Source: Ectocarpus siliculosus (lineage: Eukaryota > Sar > Phaeophyceae > Ectocarpales > Ectocarpaceae). Taken from it: 64,000 bases of DNA. The DNA lies in assembly GCA_000310025.1 (NCBI GenBank), contig FN648111.1, positions 1-64,000 on the forward strand, written 5' to 3'. A model generated the notes under the pieces. It was not told where the DNA came from. It saw nothing but the letters and a program-made list of their open reading frames with translations, and did not search any database. The translations under genes and the position numbers were made by a program. Of this stretch, positions 23,346 to 34,557 are shown in pieces. How positions within the stretch are numbered: position 1 is the first letter of the stretch; the number at the start of each line of letters is the position of its first letter.

Positions 23346-24688
23346 GACACGCAATGAGTCGAAACCTATCTGCGCACACACCATTCTCTAAGCTCGCCCG
23401 CACAGCCTTGAGACCTCGTGCACTACGTTCCACACGGAGTGCAACATTCTCCGAAAAAATATATCTATGTCCCTCCCCGCCTAATTTTCCAGCCCATCTC
23501 CAGCGCTCGCCTCCATGCTCGCTTTTCACTACCCACGACGTTATTCCCTACTGCTGCCCACTACCTGGTACTGTTTTGAACTCCGCACGCCGCAGGACTC
23601 TGCAGTCCGCACTTTGCGGTGAAATATTGCTTCTTCCTGTTGTGTGGTAGAGGTGTGGTACGTTCGCACCCATCGTCAGAGGAGGTGCCATGCATTTTGT
23701 TGAAAACAGTCTACAAGTGGCGGTGTACACGAGGGCCTGGATGCATGTGGTCCTTCAAGTGACGCGAATGTTCTTTTCATTCGATGGGCCCATCCAGCGG
23801 ATCCTACCATTCACTTCGGTTTGCTTTCCTTCAACTCGCCGAGGTCTGGGGGCGTACACACGAATCCAGCCCGATCCATTCATTCGAAGCATAGAGAGGA
23901 CATCGTCGTCTAAACATCACGTTGGAACATGTGTTGGGCAAGATGGGGCTTTCCCAGCTTTTCAAGCCCAGGTCAGCGAGTGACGTGCCCGACGTCGTCT
24001 GACGTCAAAGAGGGGCGACTCCAATAGAGAGCAGACAAATGCGGTCTACAAGAATACGCACCACCCGTGAGTTGAATGAATCCACTCCGTTTAGGATGCC
24101 CTCGCAAACACCACGACCAGTACACAGAACGGACACCGACTCTGGTGCGGTTCGAACTGCCTGTGCCTAACAGAACACGATGCACAAGGGTATAGCTCGA
24201 TACCCGTGTTTCCCGTCCGCATCTTGGGGGTGTGCGCCCTCGTAAACGTGAATTGTGCGTCGTCAAGTATATGTTCTCTGTTCCCATCTTTGCGCCGGAG
24301 ACTCGCTCTTTTTCGACCACTCCAAGTCAGCTAACAGACCGCCAACAATGCCCGATACGACCCTCCGGGGAGCATCATGATCGATGGAACGTTTTACCAT
24401 TCTACCGTAAGAAACGAATGGCCCCTTTGAAACCCAATGGAATGAACGCGTTCTCGCGGCTAGTCCCCTCCTCAAATTCACGTTGCTACCATACTCAGCG
24501 ACTTGAAGATACCTGGGTCATGTCTAGCTGTAGGCCTACCGTTTCGATGGCCGTCCGTGTTTGTGGCGATGTGAGACGAGGAGGAAACAATCGTAGGGGG
24601 TCAAGCCACACAGCCGCAATTTCGTACAGCTCGTGCTGGATGTATGTTTAGTCAGTTAACAGCGGGCACGTGTGGTCGCGCCCAACCT

Positions 24689-24724
24689 CGATAGCGTTAG
24701 CGTCGGCGGCAACCAGCATATATG
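24689..24724 (+). pseudogene. Decayed LRR exon remnant
   Basis: Flanking intron sequence matches that around the intact exon 29417-29488 on both sides (gtaagtggcatggagag follows both). Of the exon only the second half remains, encoding NLDSVSVGGNQ before a damaged donor. The acceptor and the SIPKELGALT part are gone. A deletion removed about half the exon together with the 3' end of the preceding intron. Confidence 0.75.
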
Positions 24725-25193
24725 TAAGTGGCATGGAGAGGCGCGGGGTGGAAGCGTCTGGCGTGTTCTTGCGATCCAGCAAATTGTTCCAACGTGCACG
24801 GCACACTTCTGTTCCGCAACTTGGATGAGGTAACGTCTTACCGACGAGGCTGTTGTCGTTGAGGAAGTTACGCCTGAATTCGAGCCGAACGCCTGGGAGA
24901 GATGTGGACCTGCGTGTAGTTGGACTAAAGTAAGCGTGGTATGTGAAGAGCAGCGCAAGAAAATACATTATATTGTGATATTTCTGGGCGCACAGGTTGA
25001 CCAGCGGCCGGGGTGTGGAACCTGAGGTAGACGCCTGTCGACGGGCCAGAATTCAATATCCATCATGTCACCGAGATGTCGACTATTTTTTTTCTAGTGC
25101 ATCGACCTCCGTAGAATCTTGGCGGAACACACCGCAAAATGAATCTAAGTGTGGAAAAACGTGGTACTCTTACAACTGCTTGCTGTTGTGCAG

Positions 25194-25265
25194 GGTCTAT
25201 TCCTATGGAGCTCGGCACCCTGACCATGATTTCGAGCCTGTACCTGGGCTGGAACAAGATTACAG
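25194..25265 (+). CDS. 72-nt LRR exon with GC donor, locus A
   Basis: Acceptor ttgtgcag, then exactly 72 nt in phase 1-1, encoding SIPMELGTLTMISSLYLGWN and KIT. The donor is G|gcaaga, a GC-AG type intron start, the same as in the sister exon 29989-30060. It belongs to a distinct subclass of the array (GTLT in place of GALT). Confidence 0.8.
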
Positions 25266-26119
25266 GCAAGAGGCGGGAATCGTTCTTCAACCTGTAGGGT
25301 GTTGTCAGATCGTGAGACAATTTTCGGTCAACTTGTACGGGGCTAAGAATACCATATTTTCTAATGCTTCTAGTGAGGCACAATGACGTGGTAGCTGAAC
25401 GTGCCGCAGCCAACGTGTTGTGTGTCCCGGGGGGGGAGGAATCAAGGTTTGAATGTATTTGATCATGTACACATCCTTTTGTATCGTCGCCCGCATAAAC
25501 CACTCTCTAGTACAAGCGGGGAAAGCGTTGTCCAATCGTACCCCCTGGAACTTGTGTTTGCACTCAGGCCGACATCATTTTCCACGTAAATCGAACTCAC
25601 CGAACGTGAATGAAAGGAGGTCGGTACGATACGTTGCCGCGGATGTTCCTCACATACCGGTTACCCTATAGTTTTCCTCCCTTGGAAGGAAACCTTCATC
25701 CATTGAAATTGAACCCCTTGGGGATTGGCATGGTGCGGGAATAGTGTTTTGTTGAGGGGACGTTTGTTTGTTGAACCACTGCCTGACCTCCGGGGGGTGA
25801 TCTGCATGGGTGCATGAAAACGTGAATGTAATGTAATGTTCGCACTCATACGTCTCTCTGAAGACCTCCTCAAGCGGGCAAAATCTATCGTTTACACTTG
25901 ATGAGAGAATGGAAGCAGTCCATCTCCGGTGTTTTGTTCATAAGTGCTGTTGGTCGGGGACTGTTGCGGGTCGTTCGGCACCCTTTAGAACTTAATCACA
26001 CATTATTTTCTCTTCTACCCGCGCAGTCGGGTACCCCCTAGCTGTTGTGTCCATGTGGCTGTTCCCACCCGTACTTGATACTTGATAACAACATAATGTA
26101 CCGGAGGCATTTGGTGTCA

Positions 26120-27142
26120 ATGCTTGTGCGTCTTTGTTTTGAGGTCATGCCATTCCGCATTCAAGCTTTCGACAACGGCGGCACCTATTCCAGCAATATC
26201 AACAAGGGCTTCCGAACATGATCTTAGTTGTGTGCCAGTTTCACGCTCATTCACCAAGCCGAGCAATGATGGTGTATTGGGACCCAAGAACGATTATGGT
26301 GGCTTCCAGGTGATGCCAAAGCCAACAAGAGAGTACTGTAGGCGATGATTTCAACCTTTTCGTGTCGGGTGGCTCTTGTCGGAAAAACGCTGGTACGGGG
26401 TGAAATGACAGGGGAAGGGGGTATGTTGATCTCTGTTGCCTTCCCCCCGGTTCATCGATGACAACTTGTAGGCCATATTTCAGGGGGGCAATAACAACTC
26501 TGTTCTTGTCAATAACAAACGGAAAGTTGAGCGTTCTTCCTGATGACCAGGGGCGTTCGGCTGAAGCGCCAGCAAGCGGCCTGAATACGCCCACCCGGCG
26601 TCAGGCGTTGCGTCCCCTCCCCAGAAACGAATACCCCATTTTGCGCCTGAGCACGCGGTGTATGCCCCATTTTGTCAATTCCCCTTGATTTCTCAACCGG
26701 CACGTGATATTGGCGTTATCAACAAACACCAATGCTCTAGACGTTAGCACTTCCTCCACCAATGCTTGGAGGAGGTCGTGTATGCCCCCACCCCCGATGA
26801 CGAAGGTACAGTTCTGGGGGAAACGTAGCTCAGGAGGGCATCCTTCAGCAGGACGTCCTTCGTGGCTTTTCGGAAATTGGCAGGGATAAAAAAGGCGTCG
26901 ACCAGCCAGCTATTCTCCTATCAACACCAAACGTCTTGTGCACGTTCGTTGTTGATTTCAGTCGTAGTTGCCTCTGCCATAACTTCATTAGCTACACCAT
27001 CGCTCGGAGCTTTTGTCAACAGCACGGCATTGCCGTCACTGGCGGGGATCGACGATATGGGTCTCTTTGAGATCTCTATGCGGTGCATTTGGTTTGTGCT
27101 AGTGCCGTCTACCTTTCCGCGGAAGGAAGGGACTCGTACCAT
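26120..27142 (-). pseudogene. Antisense open-frame remnants in an LRR intron, copy 1
   Basis: Several minus-strand open frames in this stretch show coding character. One ends in a GGRQQ...FFRQEP...IVLGSQYTI series shared, on the same strand and in the same order, with the copy at 30979-31683. Another reads VIGGGGIHDLLQALVEEVLT. The frames are broken relative to each other, so this copy is degenerate. The family is not recognised; it could be a gene or element inserted in the ancestral intron before the block was duplicated. Confidence 0.5.
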
Positions 27143-28185
27143 GACTAATGTGTAACGTTTCTGCGGGTGACAGGTTGTTCGCGGAACACCTGATTCTGAT
27201 GTTTACAGGCATCTCTTGGGTGATGACGATTGATTTGTTTCGTGGAGAAAGTTCGAAAAGCGGCCAAGGAGACGCTGGACACAAACACTTGGATGGGAAC
27301 GGGGCTCTAGAGCCAGAAGAAACGGAGAAGAGTCGGGAGTTGTTGCGAAGGGCAACTTATCGGGTCCCGCGCTGCCCGATGGCAAAGAGAGGCCAGTGTA
27401 TAGAACATGAATCTGACGAACGGCGGTCTCCCACTACACCACCGTCTTTCCCCTAAACCTGTCTGTTCGGGCTGTGAAGCCTTAGCAACACGATCAAGAC
27501 TTGTTCACAGTGGACATTGTCTCTGGTATGATTCGATAACCCCTAGCACAGCACGAAAAACCACGCCTAACTCGATGCCCGTGTTTCCCTTACGCTATGG
27601 GGAGTAGACTGTGTGTGCCCTCCAAACCGTGAGTTGAGCGCTTGCTCCCTTTGTGTGCTCATTTCCATCGTCGGACCGGAGACTCGCTCCTTTTCAAATG
27701 ACCTCCGAGACCGTCAATAATGTCTTAAGGGACCCTTTCGGGGAGCACTATATCACCGGTCAATAATGTCCCATCCGACCCTCCCGGGGAACATCATGAT
27801 TGATCGAACGCGTCACCGATCTACCGAAAAATTATCCATGACCCTGTTTAATCCAAATGCAATGCGCACGTGCTCTTGGTTAGGCCTCTTCTCGACAACA
27901 CATTGCCACCACACTTAGTGGAAGTACAATCACCTGTATTACGTGCGGCTTCACCCTTCGTTCAGTACATGCCCACCACTTGGATGGTTGCCCATTTTTT
28001 GTGGCGATGTGAGACGAGAACGAAACAACTGTGTGGGGGTAAAGTCGAACGGGCGCAATTTCATACTGCTAGTGCTGGATATACGTTCAGTCACTTGACA
28101 GAGCGTGCGTGTGATACAAGGCAAGTTGTGTGTTTACTATGGTCTCCAACATGTCCAAGCGCTTACCGGTGCCATGGCCGCGCAG

Positions 28186-28257
28186 GTTCCATCCCCGAGG
28201 AGCTGGGCGCCCTCACCAACCTCAAGCACCTTTTACTCGGCCACAACCAGCTAACGG
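28186..28257 (+). CDS. 72-nt LRR exon, locus A
   Basis: Acceptor ccgcgcag, 72 nt, phase 1-1, donor G|gtaagc. It encodes SIPEELGALTNLKHLLLGHN followed by QLT. It matches the plant-type LRR consensus IPxELGxLTNLxxLxLxxNxLTGx. Confidence 0.9.
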
Positions 28258-29416
28258 GTAAGCAGAGGGAAGAGGCGTGAGCTACGACACGTTCACCGTG
28301 TTTTCCCCTTCAGGCCCAGAAAGTGTTCTCAATGTGTACGGGACGTTTGCACTCCAAGCGTTGACGAGGTAGGATCTCACCACGGAGGATGGTGTCGTTC
28401 AAGAAAATACGTGTGGGTGTTCGATTGCTGTCGAGCGGCTGCGGAGTTGAGTCTGGTTGTGTTGGAAGCACCATGGATCACGATTACTTCACCAACCGGC
28501 AGTGCCAAGGACAATCGTGATTCATCCACTCGGAAACATGGAAAGGGCGTCCTTGTCTTCACGTTACGATGGACCTGATGCGGGGCAAGATGGGTATTCC
28601 CTAACCTGTCAATCCCAGATGGGCCAGAATCGTGCCCGACGTCATTTGACGGCCAAGAAGGGCGAGGCGAATAGAAAGCGGGCCAATGGGACCTACACGA
28701 AAACGCTCCACCCATGACAATACTGTGCCCATTTTGGTTCTGATGCCCTGGGAACTCGACGACCTGTAGTACACAGAACGGACACTTGACTCTGGTGTGA
28801 TTCGACACCGCCTGTGCCTAACAGAGCACGATGCGCCAGGGGATAGCTCGATACCCGCGTCTCCACTCCGCAATGCGTTTGGGTGTGTGTGGTGCGCCCT
28901 CGATTACTTCTAGAGTGCGTTTTTCTCGTTTGTTTGCAATTTGTCCGATGAGTTTCGGCGGCAGACTTGCTCTTTTTGTACGAGTTGTCTCACAGGCTGG
29001 TATCGCAGGTCAATACTGTCCCAACCGACCCTCCGAAAGATCGACGTGATCGATGGAACGCTTTATCGGTCTGCCGTATAAAACGAGTGGCCCCATATAG
29101 GAGTGCACACGAGCTTGTGGCTTGTCCCCTTCTGGAACACACGTTGTCACCTGACCTTGCTGAGCGACTTGAAGACAGGTGTATCATGTGGTACGGCTGA
29201 CTGTTCGTTTAGTGTAAGAGCTTTACCCTTGATTTGCTGCAAAGTGAGACGAGAAGGAGGAAACATCTGAAGGGGGTAAATTTGGAAAGACATGAATGGG
29301 CGACCTCGTGCTGCATATTCAGTCACTTGACAGCAGGCGCATGCGTCGCCAGACAAAGTGGTGTTTTCTAAGGTCTCCAACATGTCCAAGCGTTTACCGG
29401 TGCCATGGCCGCGCAG

Positions 29417-29488
29417 GTTCCATCCCCAAGGAGCTGGGTGCCCTCACCAACCTCAGGAGTCTTGGCCTCGACCACAACGAGCTAACAG
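29417..29488 (+). CDS. 72-nt LRR exon, locus A
   Basis: Acceptor ccgcgcag, 72 nt, phase 1-1, donor G|gtaagt. It encodes SIPKELGALTNLRSLGLDHN followed by ELT. It is the intact counterpart of the remnant at 24689-24724. Confidence 0.9.
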
Positions 29489-29988
29489 GTAAGTGGCATG
29501 GAGAGCCGGGGTGGTGCGTCTGGCGCGTTCTTGAGATCCAGCAAATTGTTCCAACGTGCACCGGACGCTTCCATTCCGAAGGTTGGATGAGGTAGGATCT
29601 CACCGATGAGGCTGGTGTCGTTGAGCAAGATACGCCTGCAGGTCGAGTCTCGCCTAGCGCATGCGAGGTATGTGGGCGTCGACTGAAGTGAACGTGGTAT
29701 ATGCGTTCCTGAGATCACGTGTAACCGAGCGCGAGAATATTCACAATGCGTGTGGACGATGGTGTGATTGTGATGTTGCTGAGGGCACAGGTCGACCCCC
29801 GGCCGGGGTGTGGAACCTGAGGCAGACGCATGTCGACTGGCCAGAAATAGATATCCATCATGCCGCCAAGATTTTAATATTTGTTTCTATCATCTCGATC
29901 TCCGTAAAAACCATGGCGGCAAACACGCAATAATAATCTCTTTGTGGACTATCGTTGGGACGCTTCCACGTGCTGGGTAATTGCGCAG

Positions 29989-30060
29989 GGGCTATTCCTA
30001 AGGAGCTGGGAACCCTGACCAGGATGGCGTCCCTTTCGCTGCGCGGGAACAATGTTACAG
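29989..30060 (+). CDS. 72-nt LRR exon with GC donor, locus A
   Basis: Acceptor ttgcgcag, 72 nt, phase 1-1, donor G|gcaaga. It encodes AIPKELGTLTRMASLSLRGN followed by NVT. It pairs with 25194-25265; both are followed by related 1.4-kb intron sequence containing the antisense frame. Confidence 0.8.
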
Positions 30061-30978
30061 GCAAGAGACGGGAATCTTTCTTCAACTTCTACGGTGTGTT
30101 TAGATCGGGAAGCTAATTCGAACGCATTGTACAGGATTTGGGAATCTTACATTTCTGGCAATTGTAATGCTCCACAAGGACCTCGTAGCTGAACGTGCCC
30201 TATGTGATCCACAGCAAACATACTACGTGTCCCGGGGGTAGAGGAATTTCCCCTGAAATGACGTCACCATACTGGAGGCCACACCAAACGCTGTCGAGAG
30301 ATCGAGCTGGGAGAGCGCGGTCCAATCCTATCCGACGAGGTAGGTTTTGGTCAGGCCAAGAGTTTTTCCGACATTATCGAACTCGCCAAACTTGAACGAA
30401 AGGAATGCGGCATGATATGGCAACACGGGCGCGCATCACATACAGGACACCCTGTTGGTTTCTCCCCGAGAGGGGAATCTTTTCCGGTTAAAGTTGCACC
30501 TCTAAGAGGGGGGGGCAGGTGACGCGGTTAGGGTACTGTTTTGTGAGGGGGACATTGGATTCTTCAACCAGTACCCCGGGGGAAATTAGGAATGCTAGAA
30601 AATCTCATGCACCCACACGGCTCTCTGTGGACCGCCTCAAGCCGTTCTAGACACACTGTATGGTTAAAACTTCATGAGGGAAAGGACACAGTTCTTCGCC
30701 CCTGTTGTTTTCAGTTTTTCGCGTTGTTGGGCATGCGTATTTATCCATGAAGAGTTGGTCGGGGACTGCTGCGCATTGTTCCGTGTCCTGCGTGACCTTT
30801 ATATTTTGAATATTTCCCTCTACCCGTGCAGTCGGGTTCTCCCTACAGTTGCTATGTCAATCTGACTGTTTCAACGTTGCGTCAACCTCCGTTGTTTTTT
30901 GACAACAAGCGCACGTTCTGAGGCATATGGTGTCAATGCTGGCGGACGCGGGTGCTTTGACATCATGCGGTTCCGCAT

Positions 30979-31683
30979 TCAGCATTGGAAAATGGCAACC
31001 TCTCCAGCAATGTCAACAAACTCTCCGAAGTTCAAGTCAATCGTTTCAAACTCACCCATCATGTGAGGAGTAAATATGGTGTGTTGGGCCCCAAGCACGA
31101 TTGTCTCTGTTCCAAACGATGCCAAACCACGAAAAAGTGTGATTATCAATATTTCGCTGAGGAGCTCTTGTCGGAAGAACAATCCTATGTACCGGGGGGG
31201 TGTGAACATTAGAAGGGGGAACCTTGTTCCTTGCTGCCTCCCCCCCGGTTTATCGATGTGCTGGCAACTTATCGGCCGAACTTGGGGGGGCGAAGGTGAT
31301 CCGGTACATTTAGGATCAGAAGTCAATATTCGATACCAACGCGAAAAAGGTCTTGTCGGGAAATCTATCGCCCCCACTCTATTAAACTCATTTATCAAGG
31401 CTACATCGCCGAGAAAGCCATCCGAAGGGGTACCAAATTTAACGCTGCAGTCGAAAATGTGTACCAGACGATCAATCCGTCTTCCCAAGCGCCAGTGCAG
31501 AACTTTTGTCGCTTTGTCCGTTGGGGGGGTCGTGAAGTGAGAGAAGAGGTGATTCGCTATCGAACAACAGTGTGACCGCGGAATCTCGCGGCCGGACCCG
31601 CTCCGGTCACAACTCCTTGAGTTTTCTGTCCAGATGTGCGAATTGTCTATGCCATCGTAGAATGGTGCGGGGGAAAATACCAC
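30979..31683 (-). CDS. Antisense open frame of 234 residues, copy 2, unrecognised
   Basis: A single minus-strand frame extends across the copy. Features include SRSCDRSGSGREIPRSHC near the start, VALINEFNRVGAIDFPTRPF, KPGGRQQ, FFRQEL, IVLGAQHTIF and a C-terminal EFETIDLNFGEFVDIAGEV. Conservation of GGRQQ, FFRQE and VLG-Q-TI with copy 1 in the same frame argues that it is or was coding. No family is recognised. It lies downstream of the last LRR exon of locus A. Confidence 0.45.
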   Translation of the reverse strand: MVFSPAPFYDGIDNSHIWTENSRSCDRSGSGREIPRSHCCSIANHLFSHFTTPPTDKATKVLHWRLGRRIDRLVHIFDCSVKFGTPSDGFLGDVALINEFNRVGAIDFPTRPFSRWYRILTSDPKCTGSPSPPQVRPISCQHIDKPGGRQQGTRFPLLMFTPPRYIGLFFRQELLSEILIITLFRGLASFGTETIVLGAQHTIFTPHMMGEFETIDLNFGEFVDIAGEVAIFQC

Positions 31684-31689
31684 TGTAAC

Positions 31690-32370
31690 CTACTCACTTG
31701 TTGAAGATATAAATAACTTGTTTGGAAGTTTTTCGTTTCGCAGACCCATCGTGGAATCCCGAACAACAGTTTTCCTCAACCAATAAATATGCCCATGAAA
31801 CCCCTCCAACCGGGGACTACGTACTGTAGTTGGAATGTTTCCCAACCCCTCACACTGATGTGCAGCTCCGCAAGAAGCACAGCGACAGCATGCTATATGA
31901 CGAAGCAAATCGAATCTCCGATCTATTCCAGGTTTTTGTGCTGCCTCCAACTATTCTGCTTGAGAGGGTGCTGGGCGAAGTTTTCAACCCTTCGACTTGC
32001 CCAACCATCGTTCTTAATGCTTGCCATGCGAACTGTCGAGATCGTGGGCTTGAAACAGGTATTCTCCCTCCTAGGAGGTACGGGCGCAACATGCGAGACT
32101 GGGCCGGCATTCCCGACCACAATGAGAGGTCAAGAGTGCGGTCCGCAGGGGCAACGGGGGCTGGTAAGCCTCCTGCAGCATCTACAATGCCGACCAAATT
32201 CCTACCATTTCCAGCTAGGCACATGTAGTATGTGTGCCAATGTAACTTTCCGTCTTTTCGAGTGCTGGACATAACACAAACGGAACGTCAACCGCGTACG
32301 TGTAGCGTGGTCCAATTACCGCCGGCTTGTATGGTTTGACCTGCTGTCATCCCTTTCTATTCAAATCGCA
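31690..32370. other. Ambiguous open frames on both strands
   Basis: Plus (31830-32228) and minus (31850-32272) frames overlap. Neither has a motif or clear splice signals, and no choice is possible by eye. Confidence 0.3.
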
Positions 32371-33202
32371 GGTGAACGAAAGCCTTGGATCGTGTTAGTG
32401 TTGGGCAACATAACCAATTTTTGGCGTGTTGCTGTTCCGGTGGTCGATGACGTCACGGACGTGCTGTTACTGGTATCGACCGCCGGCGCTTCAAGCCCCC
32501 TTTGGTGGATCTGCCTCATTGCCCTGGTTGTGGCGGGACTCGTGTGTAAATCCCCATTGGAGAACGGCTGCTCGGTTCTTCGCTCAACTGAACTGCAGGG
32601 GCGATGCACCTGAAGGTACTTTCGTTGGGCGTCTATTGGATTCGGCCCTGTGGGTTTTAGTGGGATCGAGGTCTCGCTGTAGTCCGTTTTGGCGGATGTT
32701 GGGCATGAGTCTAGATGCAAAGGTTGAAGACGCAGACCATGCTGGGGTAGGGTTTGGAGCTATAGACAAGTGGGTTGCCGAGCACCCCTTCTGTTGGCTC
32801 GGCAGGGTTTTATTCGGTAGTGGTTTCGTTTTAAAAGGCGGCGAATCCGAGGGCGTCTCGAGGAGGGCCATGGTCATGATCAGGGCCGTGGGCGAAACGT
32901 TGGCCGTGGACACTTTGTTTTTGGCGCTTTCGGTGAAGTCGGGAGGGTGGGATGATGACCTATGAGGTGTGGCCGGGATCTCTGCACTGTTTTCAGTACT
33001 GGAGCTCGTGACAGAGTTACAGTACTACGTTGCAGAAGCTGGCGCTTCGATGGAGCCCGTCAGCTCTTCCAACACACTGCGATTTCCGGAGAGGAGGGTG
33101 TCGTGTCAGACCCGTCTACTGCTGGGGTCCACGCCGTGTAGTTGCCTGGGGATTGCGGTGTTGCTGGTTCGAAAAACAGAACAAGATCATGTTTGGCATT
33201 GA
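32371..33202 (+). pseudogene. Fragment of a membrane protein gene
   Basis: After an acceptor, aatcgcag (about 32371), a frame reads KPWIVLVLGNITNF...VVDDVTDVLLLVST and a hydrophobic segment WWICLIALVVAGLV. A second frame (to 32965) contains RAMVMIRAVGETLAVDTLFL and ends SGGWDDDL then TGA at 32963-32965. The same frame continues as GVAGISALFSVLELVTELQY to 33202. The in-frame TGA and the frame change near 32600 suggest a damaged or partly spliced gene. The D-x-x-TDV-hydrophobic pattern resembles polytopic XK-like proteins, but this is a guess. Confidence 0.4.
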
Positions 33203-34067
33203 GTGAAGCGAGTTCTTGCAGCACTCGTTTGCATGATTGTGGCTGAAAACTTGCCAGCCAGCGCTGTCACAGGGTGGTCTGTTGTTGGTGCACACGTAGG
33301 CACAAATGTAGACGACGGATGGATGGGGAAATGGTGCGGGGGGTGGGCTAAGACATATTCCTGCCACCCACACGCCCACGTAACAGGAGTTTGGGACTCC
33401 TGGCCCTTTGAGTCTTGATGGCTTCGAAGGGCGTTTATGCCGCTCCGTACCCACGTTTGTTTGACGGGTGCCCGTCTGGAGATCCTGACCAATCGGGATT
33501 TATGTCTTGGCGAGAGTGCTGCTACACTGTCCGTTTCACGTGCCCAGGACCGGCGCAGCCGTCCTTTCCACTGTGTTTCGTAGAGGGCGGCGATGACATA
33601 TGACTGTGGCCAAGACTATACAGTAATAGTGAGTGATTGTGTCGACATGCAGACAGATGTTGTGCGGGAGCCGAAACTTGATCTTCCGCAATGAGACTTG
33701 GAGGTGTAGTTGTGGAGGACATCGACTAATAATTATGTGATAATACGGCAGGCAGGAAGGGTGACATCTCGTCACGGTTGTATGTTGAAAATGTAGTTCC
33801 GTAGCTCCATGCCATGCTCCAGGGAATGTTCGTATGTCAGTGCAGGTCACCACATGCGCTTGTCACCACCGCACCTTGTATACGTGTGTGGCACGTGCGA
33901 GGACACGATGCTAATCTTCATGAGTACACTATCTTGGCTTTCCAGCGGAGTCTTGGTATGAAGAGGGTTGGCTGTGAGTATGCATGAGCCCAAAAGAGAC
34001 GATAGGTTGTGGCAAATAAAATAAAAGTTTGTTGTCGAAGACCGAACAAACTGCTGTATGCATAGAC
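33203..34067. other. No gene recognised
   Basis: Short open frames only. No repeats with clear ends. Confidence 0.4.
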
Positions 34068-34288
34068 TACCGTATATGACACAAGATAACACACCCCCTG
34101 GACCGATTTTCAAAGCTCGATTACTCCACGACGAAGAGGATGAATAAATGAAACAATACGTTTTCGAACAGCTCTCGACGAGACGGTTCCAACGCCGCCG
34201 TTTTCGGCGCTGTGACTCTTCCTGCTGTTGAGAAATCGAGCTTTGAAAATCGGCCAAGGGGATGTGTTATCTTGTGTCATATACGGTA
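34068..34288. mobile_element. MITE copy 2, TA-flanked
   Basis: Same 221-bp structure as 8444-8664 with perfect outer inverted repeats (taccgtatatgacacaag and complement). The two copies differ at only a handful of positions, so both moved recently. It lies directly upstream of, or within, the open frame that follows. Confidence 0.88.
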
Positions 34289-34476
34289 GTACATTGTGAA
34301 TGGAAGAATTCGGAACATCTCCCAGATCTACGTGTGTTATGTGGGTTCCTGTTGTGCCGCCCTGATGGCCGTCAAGTACGGACAGAAGAAGGTGCTACTT
34401 GTAGGCAGAGAGAACGGAACGGCAATAACACCACCAACCTCGAGTCCTCTCGGTGTCCTCTACGACGAGTACAGAG
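34289..34476 (+). CDS. Exon-like frame, unknown protein, abutting a MITE
   Basis: The frame reads YIVNGRIRNISQIYVCYVGS then CCAALMAVKYGQKKVLLVGR and VLYDEYRG, up to a possible donor acagag|gtaac after 34476. An alternative is read-through to a stop at 34545-34547. The 5' side is cut by the MITE. Downstream, past the foldback element, another open frame ends at 35549. No family is recognised. Confidence 0.35.
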
Positions 34477-34557
34477 GTAACTTGCGGAAGATGCGAAACG
34501 GTCGAAAGTTCACTCTCGGGGAAGATTATAGGGAAGGAAATAGATAAAAAAATGGAT

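Larger units (their letters stand above)
22270..23760 (+). repeat. Duplicated 5' block of the LRR gene, locus A
   Basis: Matches 36470-38830, except that locus B carries an extra TIR element (37026-37845). Shared stretches include the leader with agcccatttctctt, the first coding exon and the first intron with caactgcaagttgaagca and agccgacaagtggt. Identity looks high near the first exon and lower outward. Confidence 0.85.
27470..29490 (+). repeat. Tandem LRR exon-plus-intron units, locus A
   Basis: Two units of about 1.23 kb (exons at 28186 and 29417) share intron landmarks such as aggtaggatctcacc after the exon, then gggcgtccttgtcttcac-like, acctgtagtacacagaacgg and gtctccaacatgtccaagc just before the next exon. 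The same landmarks recur in locus B units. Confidence 0.85.
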
